Positions 6,804 to 7,890 of a DNA stretch of 7,890 bases are shown piece by piece. The position numbers were made by a program, and so were the translations under genes. Under the pieces are notes generated by a model. That model searched no databases, had not been told where the DNA came from, and saw nothing but the letters and a program-made list of their open reading frames with translations. This stretch comes from an uncultured Clostridium sp. (GTDB taxonomy: Bacteria; Bacillota; Clostridia; Oscillospirales; Acutalibacteraceae), in the NCBI GenBank assembly GCA_900547915.1, contig URIN01000055.1, positions 1 to 7,890 of the forward strand, given 5' to 3'. Every line of letters starts with the position of its first letter. The first letter of the stretch is position 1.

Positions 6804-7890
6804 ATGAGAACAAAAAGGGTTTTAAAAAAACTCGGCATTGCGCTTCTTGCCGTAATAATTGCAGCTGCAGTTGCGGCAGGGGCGCTTTTTGCCTTTTATA
6901 AGCCTACTGTAACTTTTGACGCATCCCAGCTTACAGGCAGCGTTACAAAGGGCGCGTCAGGCTTTCTTTACGGTATAGCACAGGATGGCGTTCCGTCCTA
7001 CAATATGACGGAAAGTATCAATCTATCATCTCTTTCAACAAAAACCACGCTCGGGCTTCAGCATCCCATAGGCGAAATGGATGATGTTGCGGCGCAGGCG
7101 CTTTCTTCAGGCAGCTGCGATTACCTTGTTGTGTATCTTCAGGATATGTACAGCACGTGGTATTATGATGAGGATAATATAAACGAAATGAAAAAGGCGG
7201 GCACTTACAACTGGAAAGATTATGTTGAAAACACATATTTTCCTCTTGTTGAGCAGTCTGTTAACGCTATAAAGAATTCCGATTATCACGATAAGATAGT
7301 TTATTGCCTCTATAATGAGTGTGACAACGGCGTGTGGTTCGGCGAGTGGGTAGAGGATTCGTCAAATGAAAACGGCGGGTATAATGATTTTAATGATACC
7401 GGCAGGCAGAATTTCTTTGAGGCGTGGAAACTTACTTATGAGTATGTGAAATCGCTTGACCCCGAGGCCTTAATCGGCGGACCGGGGTACTATGAGTATA
7501 ACAGTGATAAAATGCACACGTTCCTCGAATATACAACTCAGAATGATTGCGTTCCCGATGTGCTTATTTATCACGAACTCAATTATCGCTCTATTTATGA
7601 CTGGCAATACAATAATGCCGATTTAAAAAATATCGAAAAAGAATTAGGCGTTAATGAAAATACACCTGTTATCGTATCAGAATACGGAATGATGGAGGAC
7701 AACGGAAATCCGAACACAATGCTGAAATACATAACGCAGATAGAATATTCAAAGGTCTATGCGCAGCAGGCATACTGGCTTTTTGCGAATAATCTCTGCA
7801 ATACGGCAGCCGATTATAATACTCCTAATTCCGCTTGGTGGGTCTACCGCTGGTATTCGGATATGCAGGGTCAGACTATGAAATCAGATG
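6804..7890 (+). CDS. Membrane-anchored or exported clan-A glycoside hydrolase, GH39-like (3' end outside window)
   Basis: An open frame of 362 codons with no stop before the window edge. ATG 6804 follows an AAGGA site at 6791-6795, inside the end of the lipid kinase gene. The N-terminus is MRTKRVLKK then a hydrophobic stretch at about 11-32, a signal peptide or anchor with no lipobox Cys. The rest looks like a (beta/alpha)8 glycosidase. GFLYGIAQDGVPS (53-65) and GLQHPIG (84-90) resemble GH39 openings. IVYCLYNECDN (165-175) places a likely acid/base Glu172 after Asn171, PDVLIYHELNY (251-261) resembles the GH39 His-containing strand, and VIVSEYG (289-295) places a likely nucleophile Glu293. It probably cleaves a plant or microbial polysaccharide outside the cell; the substrate is unknown. 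Clan-A retaining chemistry is a reasonable inference, and the GH39 label is weaker. A C-terminal accessory domain could lie beyond the edge. Confidence 0.72.
   Translation, partial: MRTKRVLKKLGIALLAVIIAAAVAAGALFAFYKPTVTFDASQLTGSVTKGASGFLYGIAQDGVPSYNMTESINLSSLSTKTTLGLQHPIGEMDDVAAQALSSGSCDYLVVYLQDMYSTWYYDEDNINEMKKAGTYNWKDYVENTYFPLVEQSVNAIKNSDYHDKIVYCLYNECDNGVWFGEWVEDSSNENGGYNDFNDTGRQNFFEAWKLTYEYVKSLDPEALIGGPGYYEYNSDKMHTFLEYTTQNDCVPDVLIYHELNYRSIYDWQYNNADLKNIEKELGVNENTPVIVSEYGMMEDNGNPNTMLKYITQIEYSKVYAQQAYWLFANNLCNTAADYNTPNSAWWVYRWYSDMQGQTMKSD

Noticed and set aside
7018..7289. Two overlapping antisense frames of 60-72 codons at the start of the glycosidase.
   Set aside because: The + strand frame is open from 6804 to the window end, with a signal segment and catalytic motifs; the short reverse frames are shadows.
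1..7890. Search for a new defence, mobile or retron-like system, CRISPR repeats, tRNA genes or insertion sequence ends.
   Set aside because: All eight frames fit known metabolic, membrane or glycosidase families. No spaced direct repeats, terminal inverted repeats, transposase or cloverleaf were seen, and base and codon style look even throughout.

Overview
The window reads as an ordinary chromosomal segment of a low-to-mid GC anaerobic Firmicute, most likely a clostridial gut bacterium of the Ruminococcaceae/Oscillospiraceae kind. Four things point there: strong purine-rich Shine-Dalgarno sites before every gene; a compact AroA of the clostridial ESGxTLRF type; a fused chorismate mutase-prephenate dehydratase with a GVEGSY-type dehydratase start; and a galactokinase homologue carrying GNHTDH instead of GEHTDY. 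The taxonomic call is an inference from protein style, not from a marker gene.

All eight genes lie on the + strand and are packed tightly. The left part (1-3706) is aromatic amino acid biosynthesis: the 3' end of aroB, then aroA, aroC and pheA. AroB makes 3-dehydroquinate, AroA makes EPSP, AroC makes chorismate, and PheA takes chorismate through prephenate to phenylpyruvate, the precursor of phenylalanine. The dehydroquinase, shikimate dehydrogenase, shikimate kinase and DAHP synthase steps are not in the window and may be upstream of aroB or elsewhere.

The right part (3725-7890) has a different theme: a VTT/TVP38-like polytopic membrane protein, a GHMP kinase of the galactokinase family with a changed sugar-binding motif, a diacylglycerol/sphingoid-type lipid kinase, and the first 362 codons of a membrane-anchored or exported clan-A glycoside hydrolase that resembles GH39. 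This last gene runs off the right edge. Two of the four are membrane or lipid proteins and two are sugar proteins, so an envelope or glycan theme is possible, but nothing ties them into one pathway.

Spacings between genes are +9, -20, +17, +18, +28, +35 and +4 bases. No gap exceeds 35 bases and I see no hairpin terminator, so one long transcript is possible. I find no RNA gene, CRISPR array, insertion sequence, attachment site or origin. I do not see a convincing new biological system. The items most worth a second look are the altered galactokinase motif and the truncated membrane-anchored glycosidase.
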